Below, piece by piece: positions 5,317 through 7,541 of a stretch of DNA of 7,541 bases; position 1 is the stretch's first letter; each line of letters opens with the position of its first letter. The position numbers and the translations under genes were made by a program. This stretch comes from Acidobacteriaceae bacterium (GTDB lineage: Bacteria; Acidobacteriota; Terriglobia; Terriglobales; Acidobacteriaceae), in assembly GCA_027311125.1 (NCBI GenBank), contig DAICZO010000349.1, positions 1 through 7,541 on the forward strand. The letters are read 5' to 3'. Below the pieces are notes generated by a model. That model searched no databases, was not told the DNA's origin, and saw nothing but the letters and a program-made list of their open reading frames with translations.

Positions 5317-6030
5317 ATGAAGAATCTAATTAAGCTCTCTGCTTTGGCAGCGGTACTTGTGGCAAGTTGTGGTTTTGCCTCTGCCGACACCCTCACCCTT
5401 GGCAGCTTCGGATCGACTGCGGGCTACAACCCGGGGACGATTACCGTGGACAATACGGCGATGAACTTTGCCGGATTCAATGCCACTTCCGACACGCCTT
5501 CGACTGGCACGGGAACCAGCTATGCTCTTGATCCGAGCAATGTCTGGAATCCAGCCATTCCGAACTCTGCATGGGTTGGTTCCACGGTGACCTCTGGACC
5601 GGTGGGTACGGTAAACCCGGATTTCGGTTTCTATACCTACACGACGAGCTTTACGGCTGGCATGCCTTACTACTCCGGTACGCTTTCTGTGATGGCGGAC
5701 GATACGACGGCGGTGTACCTGAATGGAAACCTGTTGATTATGGCTGGTGCTCTGGGCACCGATTCCCATTGCGCGGACAATGCTCCGACCTGCTGGATCA
5801 CGGACACGATCTCGCTGCATGGTGTGATGATGAACAGCGGCATGGATGCAAACACCTTGAAGTTCGTGGTGCAGCAGAAGGGTACCGGGCCGGTTGGCGG
5901 CACGGGCGATCCTTCGGGCGTGGACTTCAGTGCTTCGCTGACCAGCGTTCCTGAGCCGAGCACGTTGATGATGCTGGGTACGGGTCTGTTGGGCTCTGCT
6001 GGTGCGATCTTCCGCCGGATGCGCTCGTAG
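5317..6030 (+). CDS. PEP-CTERM sorting-domain surface protein, paralogue 2
   Basis: 237 residues from the ATG at 5317, chosen because AGGAGG lies 4 nt upstream and the signal peptide MKNLIKLSALAAVLVA starts there. An in-frame TTG at 5263 would add 18 residues without a ribosome site. The layout equals paralogue 1: signal peptide, beta-rich domain with ADDTTAVYLNG (128-138), Cys pair 152/159 (HCADNAPTC), and a PEP-CTERM tail from VPEPST (211) through a hydrophobic span to RRMRS. By manual count 152 of 192 aligned residues are identical with no gaps. The differences cluster at about residues 55-80 and 160-190, while the tail and the region 91-150 are nearly fixed. The signal peptide differs in containing Cys18 in VASC, which fits a lipobox, although a normal cleavage after ASA (residue 23) is also available. 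It should be an exosortase substrate displayed at the surface or in the exopolysaccharide matrix, which is an inference from the tail. Confidence 0.93.
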   Translation: MKNLIKLSALAAVLVASCGFASADTLTLGSFGSTAGYNPGTITVDNTAMNFAGFNATSDTPSTGTGTSYALDPSNVWNPAIPNSAWVGSTVTSGPVGTVNPDFGFYTYTTSFTAGMPYYSGTLSVMADDTTAVYLNGNLLIMAGALGTDSHCADNAPTCWITDTISLHGVMMNSGMDANTLKFVVQQKGTGPVGGTGDPSGVDFSASLTSVPEPSTLMMLGTGLLGSAGAIFRRMRS

Positions 6031-6093
6031 TTAGAGGATTCACGGGAGGCTATCGGGAGTGGTCTTGCGTGAACCTGGAAGTGTCCCATTGAG

Positions 6094-6122
6094 ATGGCCG
6101 CCTCATATTGAGGCGGCCATTT
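6094..6122 (+). terminator. Intrinsic terminator of PEP-CTERM gene 2
   Basis: ATGGCCGCCTCA (6094-6105) and TGAGGCGGCCAT (6109-6120) form a perfect 12 bp stem with a TAT loop, extendable by about three pairs including one G-T wobble. The following T-tract is short (TTTCT), so termination may be less complete than after paralogue 1. It lies 63 bp after the stop codon. Confidence 0.75.
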
Positions 6123-6282
6123 CTGCGTGTGTTGAATCTAACTAGCAGCCAGCGCAGTCGACCTGATGATACGGAAAGAATGTGGGTTACCACTTTTGTA
6201 CCATCGGTTGAATGCAACTGGACACCTAGAATCAACACAACAGCAATGCAACGATGAAAAGGCGGATGCGATAATCGTGACC
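6123..6282 (+). other. Leader/promoter region of the UDP-sugar dehydrogenase
   Basis: About 160 bp without coding character. I find no GG-N10-GC element here, unlike the two PEP-CTERM genes, and no convincing sigma-70 pair. Two tiny hairpin-capable repeats (GTGG-GTTA-CCAC at 6183-6194, GTTG-AATG-CAAC at 6207-6218) are seen. An AAAAGG sequence at 6257-6262 is 20 nt from the chosen ATG, too far for a normal ribosome site. Confidence 0.35.
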
Positions 6283-7541
6283 ATGTCAGCTACAGAAAAA
6301 GTGAGTTTTCCTAAGATTGCCCAGGCCCGTTTTGAGCGGCTGGAAGCCCGTACTGCCAAGATCGGCGTGATTGGACTGGGATACGTGGGGTTGCCGTTGT
6401 CGCTGTTGCTATCTGCGGCCGGCTTCCAGGTGACGGGATTCGACATTGACGAGAAGAAGGTGACTGACCTGGAGGCTGGGCGGTCGTACATCTTCCGGAT
6501 TCCTGCGACGGATATTCAGACGGCGCGGACGCAGGGTTTGCAGGCGACGACGGAGTTCTCGCGGCTGACGGATATGGACGCGATTATCATGTGCGTGCCT
6601 ACTCCGCTGACGGGGCATCGTGAGCCGGACCTTAGCTACATTGAAAATACGGCGAAGTCTACGGCTCCGTGGATTCGTGAGGGGCAGTTGGTGGTGTTGG
6701 AGAGTACGACGTACCCGGGTACTACGGAGGATGTGCTGATTCCGCTGCTGGAGGCTGGCAGTACGGCGGGGTTGAAGGTGCAGACCAAGGGTGCGGCGGC
6801 TGAGCAGGGTGTCTTCTATGTCGCGTTCTCGCCGGAGCGGGAAGACCCGGGCAACACGACGGTGGCTCGGCATGACATTCCCAAGGTGGTTGGTGGGCAT
6901 GAGGAGATTGCCACGGAGTTGGCTGCGGTGATGTATGAGGGGATCTTTACGCGGTCGGTGCGGGTGTCTTCGACGCGTGTGGCGGAGATGACGAAGCTGC
7001 TGGAGAACATCTACCGCTGCGTGAACATTGCGCTGGTGAATGAGTTGAAGCTGCTGTCGCTGCGGATGGGCGTGGATATCTGGGAGGTGATTGATGCGGC
7101 TTCGACGAAGCCGTTCGGTTTCCATCCGTTCTATCCGGGGCCTGGTCTGGGCGGGCACTGCATTCCGATAGATCCGTTCTACCTGAGCTGGAAGGCGAAC
7201 GAGTACGACTTCAACACGCGCTTTATCGAGCTGGCTGGCGAGGTAAATGAAGCCATGCCGGAACATGCGGTGCAGGCGGTTTCGCGTGCGTTGAACACAC
7301 ACAAGAAGGCGATGAACGGCTCGAAGATCATGATGCTGGGCATGGCGTACAAGAAGGACATTGACGATCTGCGCGAGTCTCCGTCGTTGACGGTGATTGA
7401 GTTGCTGCGGGCGGAGGGCGCTGAGGTGGTCTACAACGATCCTTACTTCCCGACGGTTGGTCGCGGTCGCCACTACAACCTGAACATGACGTGCACTCCG
7501 CTGGAGAATTTGGAGCAGTATGACTGCGTGATGATTCTGAC
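6283..7541 (+). CDS. UDP-N-acetylhexosamine 6-dehydrogenase (WbpA/WecC type), 3' end cut off
   Basis: 419 residues are visible; the family is usually about 430-440 long, so only a short C-terminal piece is missing. The enzyme oxidises C6 of a UDP-N-acetylhexosamine twice with NAD+, giving the uronic acid used in capsule, O-antigen or exopolysaccharide. The N-terminal Rossmann motif is KIGVIGLGYVGLPL (26-39), with an acidic FDID segment at 53-56. Then come VPTPL (105-109), ESTTYPGTTE (140-149), SPERE(D)PG (183-190), Lys238 and Asn242 in the dimer-core helix (MTKLLENIYR), and the catalytic Cys293 in GPGLGGHCIPIDPFYLSW. The C-terminal NAD-domain motif MLGMAYKKDIDDLRESPS follows at about 347-364. 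The PGLGGHCIPIDP form and FHPFYPGPG favour the UDP-GlcNAc/ManNAc group over UDP-glucose dehydrogenase; which epimer is used is not decided. The start is uncertain: the ATG at 6283 and a GTG two codons earlier both lack a well-spaced ribosome site. It follows the paralogue 2 terminator and may be the first gene of a polysaccharide locus. Confidence 0.93.
   Translation, partial: MSATEKVSFPKIAQARFERLEARTAKIGVIGLGYVGLPLSLLLSAAGFQVTGFDIDEKKVTDLEAGRSYIFRIPATDIQTARTQGLQATTEFSRLTDMDAIIMCVPTPLTGHREPDLSYIENTAKSTAPWIREGQLVVLESTTYPGTTEDVLIPLLEAGSTAGLKVQTKGAAAEQGVFYVAFSPEREDPGNTTVARHDIPKVVGGHEEIATELAAVMYEGIFTRSVRVSSTRVAEMTKLLENIYRCVNIALVNELKLLSLRMGVDIWEVIDAASTKPFGFHPFYPGPGLGGHCIPIDPFYLSWKANEYDFNTRFIELAGEVNEAMPEHAVQAVSRALNTHKKAMNGSKIMMLGMAYKKDIDDLRESPSLTVIELLRAEGAEVVYNDPYFPTVGRGRHYNLNMTCTPLENLEQYDCVMIL

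Noticed and set aside
4678..6089. Similar minus-strand open frames antisense to both PEP-CTERM genes (4678-5127 and 5670-6089)
   Set aside because: Their mutual similarity is explained by conservation of the plus-strand paralogues; they have no ribosome site and no independent coding character.
6128..6239. TGTGTTGA (6128-6135) and TCAACACA (6232-6239) inverted repeat before the dehydrogenase
   Set aside because: The arms are 96 nt apart and only 8 bp long; with no second copy or positional support it could easily be chance.
6409..7473. Minus-strand open frame (354 codons) opposite the UDP-sugar dehydrogenase
   Set aside because: Arg/His-rich nonsense translation; the plus strand encodes a nearly full dehydrogenase with all catalytic residues.

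Overview
The window looks like a chromosomal segment from an Acidobacteriota bacterium, probably order Terriglobales (Granulicella, Terriglobus or Edaphobacter type). This placement is an inference. It rests on the high-GC codon use, the short PEP-CTERM proteins with a VPEPSTLMMLGTGLLG tail, and the pairing of a type III polyketide synthase locus with an exopolysaccharide-type sugar dehydrogenase. I see no mobile element, CRISPR array, tRNA or rRNA.

Left part (1-2801, all on the minus strand, read right to left): a compact lipid/polyketide gene set. It holds a type III polyketide synthase with an intact Cys-His-Asn triad, a FAD-dependent oxidoreductase of the geranylgeranyl-reductase/aromatic-hydroxylase superfamily, an acyl carrier protein with its phosphopantetheine serine, and the first 36 codons of a FabF-like ketosynthase that runs off the left edge. 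Gaps are 21, 80 and 29 bp, so they are probably one operon. The best-known precedent is the bacterial phenolic-lipid pathway, in which a type III PKS makes an alkylresorcinol or alkylpyrone and a flavoprotein oxidises it. Here a dedicated ACP and ketosynthase may build or deliver the acyl starter. No methyltransferase is visible.

Middle (2956-3846, minus): an exported, TPR-like repeat protein of 296 residues, with its own upstream region and no clear functional link to either side. It is followed by a ~475 bp divergent intergenic region.

Right part (4322-7541, plus): two tandem PEP-CTERM paralogues (238 and 237 residues, about 79% identical over an ungapped 192-residue block by manual count), each with a strong AGGAGG ribosome site and its own intrinsic terminator. 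Next comes a nearly complete UDP-N-acetylhexosamine 6-dehydrogenase (WbpA/WecC type) that runs off the right edge. PEP-CTERM proteins are anchored or sorted by exosortase and are generally tied to exopolysaccharide production, so the dehydrogenase may open a capsule/EPS locus.

The most interesting signal lies upstream of the two PEP-CTERM genes. Both have a TTTGGCCA-N6-TGC(A/T) element with exact GG-N10-GC spacing, matching the sigma-54 -24/-12 architecture. Both have a short GTG...CAC palindrome centred about 58 bp upstream of the -24 GG. Both have a long-armed inverted repeat with a 32-35 nt loop just after the predicted transcription start. The arm sequences differ, but the layout is the same. 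Together these suggest a co-regulated, enhancer-dependent surface-protein regulon with structured 5' leaders.
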